Shown: piece by piece, positions 52,086-61,271 of the stretch
Layout: each line of letters starts with the position of its first letter
How positions within the stretch are numbered: position 1 is the first letter of the stretch
Assembly: GCA_039185015.1 (NCBI GenBank)
Contig: JBCDAU010000026.1
Span: 11,529 to 75,528 of the forward strand
DNA length: 64,000 bases
Source of the DNA: JBCBSZ01 sp039185015
GTDB lineage: Bacteria; Actinomycetota; Acidimicrobiia; Acidimicrobiales; Poriferisodalaceae
Reading direction: 5' to 3'
Notes under the pieces: model-generated
The model's database searches: none
What the model was told of the DNA's origin: nothing
What the model saw: the letters and a program-made list of their open reading frames with translations, nothing else
Position numbers and translations under genes: made by a program

Positions 52086-54245
52086 GTGTCCGACGACCCC
52101 ACCCTGCCCGCCCCTGACGGGCCGAGAAACGGTGCGGAGCGGCGCGACGGCGAGGGCCCGACCGAGCTCGAGCTCGAGCAGCGTCACGTCGACCGGGCCT
52201 ATGACGCCCTCGAAGCAGCGCGTGAGCGTGCGCTCTCGCTTCGGTCCATGGTCGAGGTCGGCCGCGGGGGGACCAACCAGGCCCGCGTCGAGGCCGACGT
52301 CATCGAGGACACCATCCGCGACCGTCTCGCCCAGCTCGAGCTCGGCGACGTCGCGCTCGTCTTCGGACGCATCGACACCGACGCCGACGCCTTTCACATC
52401 GGCCGCGTCGCCGTGTCCGACGACAGCCAGGAGCCGCTCGTCATCGACTGGCGGGCTCCGGTCGCCGAGCCGTTCTACCGGGCCACCGGGCGCACCCCGA
52501 TGGGGCTCACGCGTCGCCGCCACTTCGTCACCCGCGGACGAGAGCTCATCTCGCTGGAGGACGAGCTCTTCGGCGAGGGGCACCTCGACAAGGAGATCCG
52601 TGGCGAGGGTGCGCTGCTCGCCGCGCTCGAGCAGGCCCGCACCGGTCAGCTCGGCGACATCGTCGGCACCATCCAGGCCGAGCAGGACGAGATCATTCGT
52701 TCCGCCCTGCGCGGGGCACTCGTCGTCCAGGGCGGTCCCGGGACCGGCAAGACCGTGGTGGCCCTCCACCGGGCCGCCTACCTGCTCTACACCCACCGTT
52801 TCCCCCTCGAGGGCCAGGGCGTGCTCGTCCTCGGACCCAACCGCCTGTTCCTCCGATACATCCAGCGGGTGCTGCCGTCGTTGGGCGAGGCCGGCGCCGA
52901 GCTCGGCGTGCTCGCCGATCTCGTGTCGGCCCACGTCCCCCCGGGCACCGGCGGCACCGCCGATCCGCCGCTGACCGCTCGCACCAAGGGCGACATGCGG
53001 ATGCGGCGCATGCTGAAGCGGGCGGTGCGCGACCGGGAGCGGCCGTTGCGCGAGGACCTCGTCATCGACTTCGGCATCCAGCGGTTGCGTGTGCGTGTCG
53101 ACCGGTCGGCCGACATCGTCGCCGAGGCGCGTCGTCGCTTCCGACACCACAACCCCGGCCGCAAGCTCGTCGAGGACCTGTTCTTCGAGGCGCTCACCGC
53201 GAGCGCGCGTCGTGAGGTCGACCCTGCAGAGGTCCGACGGCGGGCCCGCAAGCTGCCCGAGGTCAGGGCGGCGCTCGAGTGGATGTGGCCGGTGCTGACC
53301 CCGGCCGAGCTGCTGCACGACCTGTTCGGGTCGACCGCGCTCATCCGCTCCGCCGCCCGCGATCAGCTCTCGCCGGAGGAGATCGCCTCGCTGCACCGCC
53401 CGCGGGCGGCGTCCGTCGACGAGGTGGCGTGGAGCGACGCCGACCTGCCGCTGATCGACGAGGCCGACCGCCTCCTCGGTCACCGGCCCGACCAGCAGCG
53501 CGAGCACTGGGAGGCCCGCACCTACGGCCACATCGTCATCGACGAGGCGCAGGACCTCTCGCCGATGGCGCTGCGCATGATCGGTCGCCGTTCGCTGAAC
53601 GGCTCGTACACGATCGTCGGCGACATCGCCCAGGCCACGTCGCCGGGCGCGGCTGCCGACTGGGCGGATGTCCTCCGCCACCTCGGCGACGATCTGCAGC
53701 CCCGGCGGGCCGACCTGAGCATCGGCTACCGGATCCCGGCTGCGCTCATGAGCCCGGCGATCGCGGTGCTGCGGGCCGCCGAGCCCGAGCTCCGCGCCCC
53801 TCGAGCGGTGCGTGAGTCCGGCGACCCACCGGTCGACGCCGAGCTGCCCGACCTCCAGGACTCGCTGGCCGCGGTCGTCCGGGACGAGGTGGCGAGCCTC
53901 GACCAGGGCCAGATCGCGGTCATCGTCGCCGAGGAGCGGGTCGGCGAGGTGTCGGACGCGCTCACGGCCGTCGGCATCGAGCACGCCCGTGTCGGCCAGG
54001 GCGGGCGGCTCGACCAGCAGGTCGCCGTCGTCCCGGTGCGCCTGGTGAAGGGCCTCGAGGTCGACGTCGCCATCGTCGTCGAACCCGCCGAGATCGTCGC
54101 CGACGAGGACCGCGGCCTGCGGGCGCTCTACGTCGCGCTCACCCGGGCGACCAAGCGGCTGATCCTCGCCCACCGCCGACCCCTGCCGGCCGTCCTCGAT
54201 GGCGCCACCTCATCCGACGCGGGCCGATCCGACGGAGACCAGTGA
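52086..54245 (+). CDS. helD: HelD-like superfamily 1 helicase
   Basis: 719 aa from GTG 52086. N-terminal coiled-coil arm (EQRHVDRAYDALEAARERAL), then YRATGRTPMGLTRRRHF, Walker A GGPGTGKT (216-223), Walker B DEAQD (486-490), QATSPGAAADW and C-terminal SF1 motifs VRLVKGLEVDVAIVVEP and RALYVALTRATKRLIL. HelD proteins remove stalled RNA polymerase from DNA; actinobacterial forms are also tied to rifamycin tolerance. It overlaps the following lipoprotein gene. Confidence 0.9.
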   Translation: MSDDPTLPAPDGPRNGAERRDGEGPTELELEQRHVDRAYDALEAARERALSLRSMVEVGRGGTNQARVEADVIEDTIRDRLAQLELGDVALVFGRIDTDADAFHIGRVAVSDDSQEPLVIDWRAPVAEPFYRATGRTPMGLTRRRHFVTRGRELISLEDELFGEGHLDKEIRGEGALLAALEQARTGQLGDIVGTIQAEQDEIIRSALRGALVVQGGPGTGKTVVALHRAAYLLYTHRFPLEGQGVLVLGPNRLFLRYIQRVLPSLGEAGAELGVLADLVSAHVPPGTGGTADPPLTARTKGDMRMRRMLKRAVRDRERPLREDLVIDFGIQRLRVRVDRSADIVAEARRRFRHHNPGRKLVEDLFFEALTASARREVDPAEVRRRARKLPEVRAALEWMWPVLTPAELLHDLFGSTALIRSAARDQLSPEEIASLHRPRAASVDEVAWSDADLPLIDEADRLLGHRPDQQREHWEARTYGHIVIDEAQDLSPMALRMIGRRSLNGSYTIVGDIAQATSPGAAADWADVLRHLGDDLQPRRADLSIGYRIPAALMSPAIAVLRAAEPELRAPRAVRESGDPPVDAELPDLQDSLAAVVRDEVASLDQGQIAVIVAEERVGEVSDALTAVGIEHARVGQGGRLDQQVAVVPVRLVKGLEVDVAIVVEPAEIVADEDRGLRALYVALTRATKRLILAHRRPLPAVLDGATSSDAGRSDGDQ

Positions 54246-54757
54246 TGCGACGATTCGCGGTGCTCGTCATCGCCGTCCTGTTCCTCGCCGCCTGCGGCGA
54301 CAGCGACGACGACGGAGCCGACACGACCGAGGCGCCGGCCGAGACCACGGCGCCCGAGACGACCTCAGCGCCGACGACGACTGCGACGGAGACCACGGTC
54401 ACCGCCGAGCCGGCCGTCGACGAGACCGCTGAGGTCGACCCCGACCAGCAGTTCCCCGACGTCGTCGGTGCCGAGCTCACCTCGACCGACGACGGCGTGT
54501 TCACCGTCGCCGTCACGCTCTCCTCCCCCTACGACACGCCGGAACGGTATGCCGACGCTTGGCGAGTCCTCGGCGAGGACGGCACCATCTACGGCGTGCG
54601 GGAGCTGGCCCACGATCATCAGTTCGAGCAGCCGTTCACGCGCTCGCTCAGCGGCGTCGAGATCCCGGCCGGGGTCACCGAGGTCACGATCGAGGGCCGC
54701 GACCAGGTCTACGGCTGGGGCGGCACCACGATCACGGTCCCGGTGCCGGCCGGCTGA
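54245..54757 (+). CDS. Small lipoprotein, unknown function
   Basis: 170 aa from ATG 54245, overlapping the HelD stop. Signal peptide with lipobox FLAAC (Cys 16), an Asp/Thr/Ala/Glu-rich linker to about residue 60, then a beta-rich domain of about 100 residues (VTLSSPYDTPERYADAWRVL, then VTEVTIEGRDQVYGWGGTTI). Reminiscent of immunoglobulin-like outer lipoproteins. No function assigned. Confidence 0.8.
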   Translation: MRRFAVLVIAVLFLAACGDSDDDGADTTEAPAETTAPETTSAPTTTATETTVTAEPAVDETAEVDPDQQFPDVVGAELTSTDDGVFTVAVTLSSPYDTPERYADAWRVLGEDGTIYGVRELAHDHQFEQPFTRSLSGVEIPAGVTEVTIEGRDQVYGWGGTTITVPVPAG

Positions 54758-54765
54758 ACCACCTC

Positions 54766-55032
54766 GTGTCCGAGTTCGGCGTCGGGCCGGAGGACTGGAT
54801 CGAGTTCGATCTCGACCAGGTCAACCACGACCACCGCCAGCGGGTGCTGCAGATGCTCGACGAGCACCGCGCCGAGATCGAGCGGGTCCTCGGTGCCCCC
54901 TTCGAGGCCGACATCGACCCCGACGGCGACGTGACGCTCCGCTGCGGTGACACCGATGTCGCCCGCGCCGAGCGCACCAACACCGACCGCCTCCTGGTCA
55001 CCCGCTTCCCGCCCGCGGACGGTCCGCTCTGA
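54766..55032 (+). CDS. Small acidic protein, unknown function
   Basis: 88 aa from GTG 54766, 8 bp after the lipoprotein stop. WIEFDLDQVNHDHRQRVLQM followed by LDEHRAEIERVLGA is helical; the rest is short strands (DIDPDGDVTLRCGD). Probably translated from the HelD transcript. No family recognised. Confidence 0.65.
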   Translation: MSEFGVGPEDWIEFDLDQVNHDHRQRVLQMLDEHRAEIERVLGAPFEADIDPDGDVTLRCGDTDVARAERTNTDRLLVTRFPPADGPL

Positions 55033-55147
55033 TCGTGCCCGGGCGGGGACCCCGGCACCCCGCCCTCCGCCCGAGGTCCTCGCCCTGACGGGCTGCGGCC
55101 GAGCGCCTCCCGTCCTCGTCCTGCTCGCGGTGCGCGAGCATGACGGC

Positions 55148-56020
55148 ATGAGCGCCGCCGATCGTTGGCCCGAACCGCCCCCGCTCCCACCCGGTCGCAC
55201 CGTCGTGGTGCCCGAGCGCGGCGAGCTCTTCGTCCGCGACAGCGGCGGCGACGGGCCGCCCGTCGTGCTGCTCCACGGGTGGACCGTCACCGGCGAGCTG
55301 AACTGGTTCCGCCAGTGGGAGGCGTTGGCCGAGCGGGGCCATCGCGTGCTCATCGTGGACCAGCGGGGCCACGGTCGCGGTCTTCGCTCGGCACAGCGCT
55401 TCACGCTCGAGGAGTGCGCCGACGACGTCGCCGGCCTCGTCGTCGAGCTCGGCCTCGGCCGAGCCGTGCTCGCCGGGTACTCGATGGGCGGTCCCGTCGC
55501 CACGCTCGCGGCGCATCGACATCCCGGCGTGGTCGACGGCATCGTGCTCATCGCGACCGCGATGGAGTGGCGCAGCCGCTTCGCGGACCGTGCGAGCTGG
55601 CGGCTCCGGCTCCCCGTGACATCGTTCGCCTTGCGGTCGGGTCTGGTCCGACGGGGCTTCCAGCGGTGGGTCGCGCAGCTCGGCGACGACCGCCTCGACG
55701 TCCACGCGTCCTGGCTGCTCGGCGAGTCGTCGCGAGCCACTGCAGGAGACGTCGTCGCGGCGGGGAAGGCGCTGTCCCGATACGACGCGAGGAAGATCGT
55801 GCCGGCGCTCGGCGTCCCCGGCGAGGTCATCGTGACCACGAAGGACCGGCTCGTGCAGCCGTGGCGCCAGCGGGCACTGGCCGAGGCGCTCGGGGTCGAG
55901 CCCATCGAGCTGGCCGCTGATCACGACGCATCCTTCGTCGCCGGCGCTGAGCTCGCCGAGCTGGTCGTCGAGGCCGTCGATCGCCTCGGGCGGCGCATCG
56001 GACGGCCGAGAGCGGCCTAG
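55148..56020 (+). CDS. Alpha/beta hydrolase
   Basis: 290 aa from ATG 55148. Oxyanion-hole HG in VVLLHGWTVTGELNWFRQWE, nucleophile Ser in LAGYSMGGPVAT, acid near TTKDRLV and His in ELAADHDASF. Resembles bacterial esterase or epoxide-hydrolase relatives, with a cap domain around 150-220. Substrate unknown. It is 2 bp before the kinase gene, probably one transcript. Confidence 0.88.
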   Translation: MSAADRWPEPPPLPPGRTVVVPERGELFVRDSGGDGPPVVLLHGWTVTGELNWFRQWEALAERGHRVLIVDQRGHGRGLRSAQRFTLEECADDVAGLVVELGLGRAVLAGYSMGGPVATLAAHRHPGVVDGIVLIATAMEWRSRFADRASWRLRLPVTSFALRSGLVRRGFQRWVAQLGDDRLDVHASWLLGESSRATAGDVVAAGKALSRYDARKIVPALGVPGEVIVTTKDRLVQPWRQRALAEALGVEPIELAADHDASFVAGAELAELVVEAVDRLGRRIGRPRAA

Positions 56021-56022
56021 CC

Positions 56023-57084
56023 GTGTCGGGCGACCTCGACGGGTGGATCGTCGACGGTCTGGCGGCCGCGGCGGCGGAGCTGCCGGGCGGACTCGCCGAC
56101 GACGTCGAGCAGATCCACGGCAGCGGCGGCGGCACGTTCTCGTCGACCGTGCTGCGGGCCCGGTCCGGCGACCGGCCGGTCGTCGTCAAGCTCGTGCGGC
56201 GCAACGACGTACCGGCTGATCACCTGTTCTCCTGGCGCCGCGAGCTCGACGCCCACCGCACGGGCTGGCTGGCCGATCGACTGCCGGAGGGCCTCGCGCT
56301 CGCTCCCTGTCTCGCCACGACGACGACCGACGAGGCCGCGGTCCTGGTGCTCGACCGGATCGACTTCGACGACGTCGGAGCCCGGACCGAGGACTGGTAC
56401 CACGAGTTCGCCCGCCGGCTCGCCCGGCTGAGCGCGACGCCGGTCGACGACCCACCCGACTGGGCGAGCCATCACTTCATCGAGGAGGAGCTGCGCCTGA
56501 CCGTCGAGGCCGCGCCCGGGCTGATGCGCTCGCCTGCCGTGGCCATCGCAGAGATGGTGTCGATCTGGTCTCCGGCGTACGAGGCGCTCCTCGCCGCACC
56601 CGACCTCCCGCTGCGTCGGCTGGCGGCGGTACCCGTCGGCTTCCAGCACCTCGACGCGTTCAGCCGCAACGCCGCCGATCTCGGCGGACCGATCGCGCTG
56701 ATCGACTGGGCCTACGCCGGGTTCGCCCCGCTCGGAGCGGACGCCGCGGCGATGGTCGTCATCAACGCGCTCTACGGCGACGCCGAGCCCGCCCGAGTGC
56801 CGGAGCTTCGCCACGCGGTCGTCGATGGATACCTCGCGGGCGTCCGGGACTCAGGCGTCACCCTCGACGCGGACGTGCTTGCCGAGGCGATCGACACCCT
56901 CTGTGTGCTGCGGTGGCTGCGCTTCCTCACCCAGGTCAACGAGGCCGGTCCAGAGATCTCCGGGGTGGCCTCGTCGATCGCCGGTCACGCGTTCGAGCAC
57001 CTCGTGCGGGAGTGGGAGGCGCTGACGGCCCTGTTCCTGCCCCGCTCCGAGGAGCTGCTCAGCGAGCGCCGAGGCGGCGGCTGA
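56023..57084 (+). CDS. APH-family phosphotransferase
   Basis: 353 aa, GTG start. N-lobe GSGGGTFSSTVLRARSGDRP with Lys in VVVKLVRRN. Catalytic loop FQHLDAFSRN (HxDxxxxN) and metal Asp in ALIDWAYAG. The loop H-L-D differs from H-R-D/H-G-D of antibiotic kinases, so an endogenous substrate is likely. Its end overlaps the convergent regulator gene by 26 bp. Confidence 0.85.
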   Translation: MSGDLDGWIVDGLAAAAAELPGGLADDVEQIHGSGGGTFSSTVLRARSGDRPVVVKLVRRNDVPADHLFSWRRELDAHRTGWLADRLPEGLALAPCLATTTTDEAAVLVLDRIDFDDVGARTEDWYHEFARRLARLSATPVDDPPDWASHHFIEEELRLTVEAAPGLMRSPAVAIAEMVSIWSPAYEALLAAPDLPLRRLAAVPVGFQHLDAFSRNAADLGGPIALIDWAYAGFAPLGADAAAMVVINALYGDAEPARVPELRHAVVDGYLAGVRDSGVTLDADVLAEAIDTLCVLRWLRFLTQVNEAGPEISGVASSIAGHAFEHLVREWEALTALFLPRSEELLSERRGGG

Positions 57085-57811
57085 GACCGGCGGCGGCCAT
57101 GACGACCATCGGCTCGATCCGCTCCACGGGGAAGTCGTCCATCGGGCCCGTCGCCGACAGGGCGCCGATCAGCTCGTCGCCGTGGCCACGGATGGGGGCG
57201 GCGAGCGAGCGGAGGCCGCCTGCGACCTCGCCGATCTCCTCGGCCACGCCGGTCGCCCGCACGTCGCGGAGTCCTCGGCGCAGCTCATCGGGGTCGGTCG
57301 TGGAGGCATCGGTGAGCGCCACGAGCGGTCGGGTCAGGACCTCGTCGAGCAGGTGCGGTGGGCCGAAGGCCAGGACGCACTTGCCGGTCGCCGTGCAGTG
57401 CAGCGGCAGACGGTCGGCGACCGACGACGGCACCTCGCTCGACCGGGACCCGACGAGCCGCTCGACGTAGAACACCTCACCTCCGTCGAGCACGGCGAGG
57501 TGGACGGTCTGGTTGGTGGCCCGGGACAGATCCTCGAGGAACGGGAGCGCAGCGTCCCGCAGGTGACGGCGACCCGGCACCCGGCTGCCCAGCTCGAAGA
57601 GGCGCCCACCGAGTCGGAACCCGTCGCCGGCCCGCTCGACGAGGCCGAGCGCGTCGAGCTCGGCGGCCGTGCGGTGCACCGTCGTCTTCGGTAGGCCCGT
57701 TCGGCGGCTCAGCTCGGACACGCCGGCGACCCCGACCTCGGCGAGGACCTCGAGCAGCCGGACCGCACGGGCGAGCACGCCGGTCGGGATCGTCTCGGCT
57801 CGATCGGCCAG
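57059..57811 (-). CDS. IclR-family transcriptional regulator
   Basis: 250 aa if translation starts at CTG 57811, which has GGAGGAGGG just upstream. An ATG at 57880 would give 273 aa but has no ribosome site and lies inside a 16-bp palindrome. N-terminal winged HTH (AVRLLEVLAEVGVAGVSELS, RTGLPKTTVHRTAAELDALG), then an IclR effector domain (HLRDAALPFLEDLSRATNQT, HCTATGKCVLAFGP, GEVAGGLRSLAAPIR). Divergent from the catabolic operon, which it presumably controls in response to a pathway intermediate. Confidence 0.88.
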   Translation of the reverse strand: MADRAETIPTGVLARAVRLLEVLAEVGVAGVSELSRRTGLPKTTVHRTAAELDALGLVERAGDGFRLGGRLFELGSRVPGRRHLRDAALPFLEDLSRATNQTVHLAVLDGGEVFYVERLVGSRSSEVPSSVADRLPLHCTATGKCVLAFGPPHLLDEVLTRPLVALTDASTTDPDELRRGLRDVRATGVAEEIGEVAGGLRSLAAPIRGHGDELIGALSATGPMDDFPVERIEPMVVMAAAGLSRRLGAR

Positions 57812-57871
57812 GGGACCCTCCTCCTCGTTCCGGTGAGTGGAACGCGTCCGTTGATCGTAGGACGATGGGAA

Positions 57872-57887
57872 CGGGACCATGGTCCCG
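57872..57887. promoter_or_regulatory. 16-bp palindrome, probable IclR operator
   Basis: CGGGACCATGGTCCCG is perfectly self-complementary. It lies in the gap between the regulator (57811, minus) and the first catabolic gene (57913, plus). Perfect dyads of this size in such gaps are typical operators of IclR proteins. Confidence 0.65.
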
Positions 57888-57912
57888 AGCCGATCGATCC
57901 GGGGGGACCGAC

Positions 57913-59064
57913 ATGAGCGGACCGGTGCTCGACAAGGAGCTGTGGGGAGGGGCCGAGCGCTTCGACGCCCTGCTCGACGACATCCGCAAGCGGCGGACCG
58001 AGTTCGAGGAGCAGCACTACATCAGCCGTGACATCGTCGAGCGGTTCCGCGAGATCGGGATCTACCGGGCCTTCGTGCCGAAGGAGTTCGGCGGCGACGA
58101 GCGGTCGCCCACGGAGTTCCTCGTCGCGATCGAGGCGATCTCGGAGGCCGACGGATCCGCCGGCTGGGTCGCCAGCTTCGGCATGTGCGAGGCGTACCTC
58201 GCCGGCCTCCCGCTCGACTCGGTCCAGGAGACCTGGCAGGACCCCGACGCCATCTTCGCCGGAGCGATGTTTCCCCTGCAGCCCGCTCAGGTCGTCGACG
58301 GCAAGTACGTCCTGAACGGTCGGTGGAAGTGGGCCAGCGGCTGCATGTCGGCCGATCGCATCGGCGTCGGCATCGTCCCCGACGAGGAAGGCGCCCTGCC
58401 CCGCATGGCGGTGCTCCCCGCCGATCAGGTGTCCATCGATCAGGGGTCGTGGGACACCCACGGCATGGCCGGTTCGGGGAGCTTCGACATCTCGGTCACC
58501 AACGTCACCGTCGACCCGGAGTGGACCTTCGTCCGCGGCGGCCCCAAGACCCCGGAGGGGGCCTACTTCCGCTACCCGACCATCACGATCGCCGCCCAGG
58601 TGCTCGCCGTGACCTCGCTCGGTGTGGCCCGCACGGCCATCGACATCGTCAGGGACATGGGCGCGTCCGGCCACACGTCCCGCACCGGCGGCGCCGGGCT
58701 GGGCGAGAAGCAGTTCGCCCGCATCGGCATCGCGAAGGCCGAGTCCAAGCTCCGGGCCGCCCGGCTGTTGTTCTACGACACGATCGATCGTGCCTGGGAG
58801 CTGCTGCTCGCCGGCGAGGAGCTCGACACCGAGCTGCGCAGCCTGCTGCGCCTCTCGTGCACGCACGCCACCCGCGAGGCGGCCGAGGCGGTCCAGCTCG
58901 CCTACCACCTGGGCGGGATGGAGTCGGCGGAGAACGCCAACCACCTCTCCCGGTGCTGGCGTGACGTCCACCTCCCGACCCAGCACGCCTTCATGGGCGA
59001 GGCGACCTACGAGAACGCCGGCGCCGTGCTGTTCGGCCAGCAGCCGGGACCGGGCTACCTGTGA
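57913..59064 (+). CDS. Acyl-CoA dehydrogenase-fold flavin monooxygenase (HsaA-like)
   Basis: 383 aa from ATG 57913, with GGGGGG upstream. Follows the two-component monooxygenase branch rather than true dehydrogenases: YRAFVPKEFGGDERSPTEFL, GSAGWVASFGMCEAYLAGLP, RWKWASGCMSADRI, and C-terminal AYHLGGMESAENANHLSRCW. HsaA hydroxylates a steroid-derived phenol with FMNH2 from a separate reductase, which is not in the window. First gene of the operon. Confidence 0.85.
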   Translation: MSGPVLDKELWGGAERFDALLDDIRKRRTEFEEQHYISRDIVERFREIGIYRAFVPKEFGGDERSPTEFLVAIEAISEADGSAGWVASFGMCEAYLAGLPLDSVQETWQDPDAIFAGAMFPLQPAQVVDGKYVLNGRWKWASGCMSADRIGVGIVPDEEGALPRMAVLPADQVSIDQGSWDTHGMAGSGSFDISVTNVTVDPEWTFVRGGPKTPEGAYFRYPTITIAAQVLAVTSLGVARTAIDIVRDMGASGHTSRTGGAGLGEKQFARIGIAKAESKLRAARLLFYDTIDRAWELLLAGEELDTELRSLLRLSCTHATREAAEAVQLAYHLGGMESAENANHLSRCWRDVHLPTQHAFMGEATYENAGAVLFGQQPGPGYL

Positions 59065-60293
59065 GCGAGGGCAACGGCGACAACGCGTCCCGCCTCGCCG
59101 AGCTGGCCAGTCGGCGGCGGGGCAGCGAGGGTCGGGTCGACTGGACCTCGTGGCCGACCTACGACGCCGCCGCCGACGGCCTCCGCGAGTACTGGTACCC
59201 GGTGCAGTGGTCGGCCGAGGTCGGTCGCTCACCCGTCGCCGTCCGCGTGTGCGGTGAGAACGTCATGCTCCAGCGCGACGAGCACGGTGCCGTGCACGCG
59301 CTGGCCGATCGGTGTCCGCACCGCGGCGTGCCGCTCTCGCTCGGCACCGAGGAGTTCCCGGGCACGGTCAGCTGCCCGTACCACGGCTGGACCTTCCGCC
59401 TCTCCGACGGCGAGCTGGTCGCCGTGATCACCGACGGGCCCGACTCGCCGATGTGCGGCAAGGCCAATGTCGAGCGCTACCCGACCGACGAAGCCGTCGG
59501 CCTCGTCTGGGTCTACGTCGGCGAGCGAGAGCCGCACGCCCTCAGCGATCAGCTCCCCGAGGAGCTCGTCGATCCCCCGGAGTACGCCGTCGGCGGTCGC
59601 ATCGAGGACCGCGACGGCGACTGGCGGCTCTACGCCGAGAACGGCTTCGACGAGGGCCACGCGAAGTTCCTCCACCGCACGAGCTGGTGGCGGATCTTCA
59701 AGGTCATGCCGACGTGGAACAAGATCCACATCGAGAAGCACGGCCGCTGGATCTACCGCATCGAGGACGAGCGCTACTGGGACGCCGACTTCCCCGGGCT
59801 CGGCCGGTGGAGCAACGACCGTTGGTGGAAGATCAAGCCCAAGCAGACCCAGGGCAAGATGCTCGGCAACACGGGCGGGTCGAAGAAGAACGACCCGTAC
59901 ATCGCCGGCCGGGGCTTCCCCGGGTTCGTGTCGCTCGGCCTGCCCGGTGTGCTGCGGGTCGCGTACCCGCAGTTCATCCACTACGAGTTCTACGTGCCGA
60001 TCGAGGCCGGCCGGACCAAGTACGTGGGCGTCATGGTCCAGTTCAAGACCGGACTCGCCAAGGCCGCATTCTTCGCCAAGTACCTCGGCGGCATCCGCTG
60101 GCTGTTCCACGGCAACTTCTCCGGCCAGGACGGCTGGATGGTCGAGAACACCCACGCCCCGCCGGAGCGGCTCTACCGGCCCGACATCTCGTTGATCGAA
60201 TGGCGACGCCTGGTCGAGGACGGGAGCCCCTTCGTCGACGACGACGCCGGCACCCCGGTCGCCGACCCCGAGGTCACCGAACGTGCCGGTTGA
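59061..60293 (+). CDS. Rieske non-heme iron oxygenase, large subunit
   Basis: 410 aa, GTG overlapping the previous stop. Rieske cluster CPHRG (C85, H87) and CPYHGW (C105, H108). Mononuclear iron site in NGFDEGHAKFLHRTS with H200 and H205. The large C-terminal domain resembles the KshA/oxygenase group. It hydroxylates an aromatic or steroid ring using electrons from an unseen reductase. Confidence 0.92.
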   Translation: MSEGNGDNASRLAELASRRRGSEGRVDWTSWPTYDAAADGLREYWYPVQWSAEVGRSPVAVRVCGENVMLQRDEHGAVHALADRCPHRGVPLSLGTEEFPGTVSCPYHGWTFRLSDGELVAVITDGPDSPMCGKANVERYPTDEAVGLVWVYVGEREPHALSDQLPEELVDPPEYAVGGRIEDRDGDWRLYAENGFDEGHAKFLHRTSWWRIFKVMPTWNKIHIEKHGRWIYRIEDERYWDADFPGLGRWSNDRWWKIKPKQTQGKMLGNTGGSKKNDPYIAGRGFPGFVSLGLPGVLRVAYPQFIHYEFYVPIEAGRTKYVGVMVQFKTGLAKAAFFAKYLGGIRWLFHGNFSGQDGWMVENTHAPPERLYRPDISLIEWRRLVEDGSPFVDDDAGTPVADPEVTERAG

Positions 60294-61158
60294 CATCCGG
60301 CCGGCTCCAGAGGGCCGGATGGTCGATGCGGCCGGGCTGAGCTACCACGTGATCGAGCTGGGGGAGGGGCGTCCGACGTTCTTCCTCCACGGTGGCGGTC
60401 CCGGGTGCACGGCCTGGACCGACTTCGGTCCGGTGGCCCCGCTGTTCGCCGCCGACCGGCGCTGCTACCTCGTCGACCTGCTGCAGTACGGCGGGTCGGA
60501 GAAGTGCCTCATCGAAGGACCCATGTGGGACTTCCACTCCCGCACGATCTGCGACCTCATGGACGCGCTCGATGTCGAGCGGGCGGACTTCGTCTGCAAC
60601 AGCTGGGGCGGCACGATCGCCCTCAACCTCGCCGCCAACTTCCCGGAGCGGACGAGGTCGCTCGTGATCACCGGCTCGATGCCGGTCTTCTACGGACCGC
60701 TCGCACCGCTCCCCGAGGACGGCCGTCGTGGGCGTCGAGCCCGCGACCGGTACTTCGGGGGCGAGGGACCGACCTGGGACAAGATGAAGGACCTGATCGA
60801 CGAGCTCGAGTTCTGGGACCGCGACGAGATCCCGGACGCCACCGTCACCGCGCGCTACGAGAACTCCATCGACCCGCAGGAGATGGAGCTGGCCGCCCGC
60901 TCCGACAGTCCCCGCGGCGAGTGGCAGGACATGACCGCCGAGCTCGGTCGGATTCGCTGCCCGGTGCTGTTCTGCTGGGGCATGAACGACGCGTTCCTCA
61001 CGCCCGACTACCCGCTGATGCTCGCCCGCATGGTCGAGCACGGACAGCTCTACGTGATGGACCAGGCGGCGCATCACCTCCAGGAGGAGCGGCCGCAGCA
61101 CTACCACTCGATGGTTACGGGGTTCCTCGATCAGGAGGACCGGGAGGGCGTGGGCTGA
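60283..61158 (+). CDS. Meta-cleavage product hydrolase (BphD/HsaD-like)
   Basis: 291 aa from GTG 60283, overlapping the oxygenase by 11 bp. FFLHGGGPGCTAWTDFGP carries the GGGPG oxyanion signature of C-C hydrolases. Nucleophile S107 in CNSWGGT, acid Asp in CWGMNDAFL, His in QAAHHLQ. It splits the ring-opened dioxygenase product. Confidence 0.9.
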   Translation: MPVDIRPAPEGRMVDAAGLSYHVIELGEGRPTFFLHGGGPGCTAWTDFGPVAPLFAADRRCYLVDLLQYGGSEKCLIEGPMWDFHSRTICDLMDALDVERADFVCNSWGGTIALNLAANFPERTRSLVITGSMPVFYGPLAPLPEDGRRGRRARDRYFGGEGPTWDKMKDLIDELEFWDRDEIPDATVTARYENSIDPQEMELAARSDSPRGEWQDMTAELGRIRCPVLFCWGMNDAFLTPDYPLMLARMVEHGQLYVMDQAAHHLQEERPQHYHSMVTGFLDQEDREGVG

Positions 61159-61271
61159 TGCGCCGCCTTCCGATCGTCGCCGCCGTCGTCGGGCTCGCCT
61201 ACGGGCTGCGTCGCCGGCTGGTCCACCTGCTCACCCGCCTCACCGGCACCTGGGTCGGCACCCCGAAGTGA
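61158..61271 (+). CDS. 37-residue basic membrane peptide
   Basis: ATG 61158 overlaps the hydrolase stop (ATGA) and its TGA overlaps the GTG of the next gene. Sequence starts MRRLPIVAAVVGLAYGLRRR: a short hydrophobic helix flanked by Arg, then LVHLLTRLTGTWVGTPK. Possibly a translational coupler or a small membrane peptide. Its tight coupling suggests that it is translated. Confidence 0.55.
   Translation: MRRLPIVAAVVGLAYGLRRRLVHLLTRLTGTWVGTPK

Noticed and set aside
49922..52117. 731-codon plus-strand open frame
   Set aside because: Antisense to hemE and the SDR gene, both with complete motifs.
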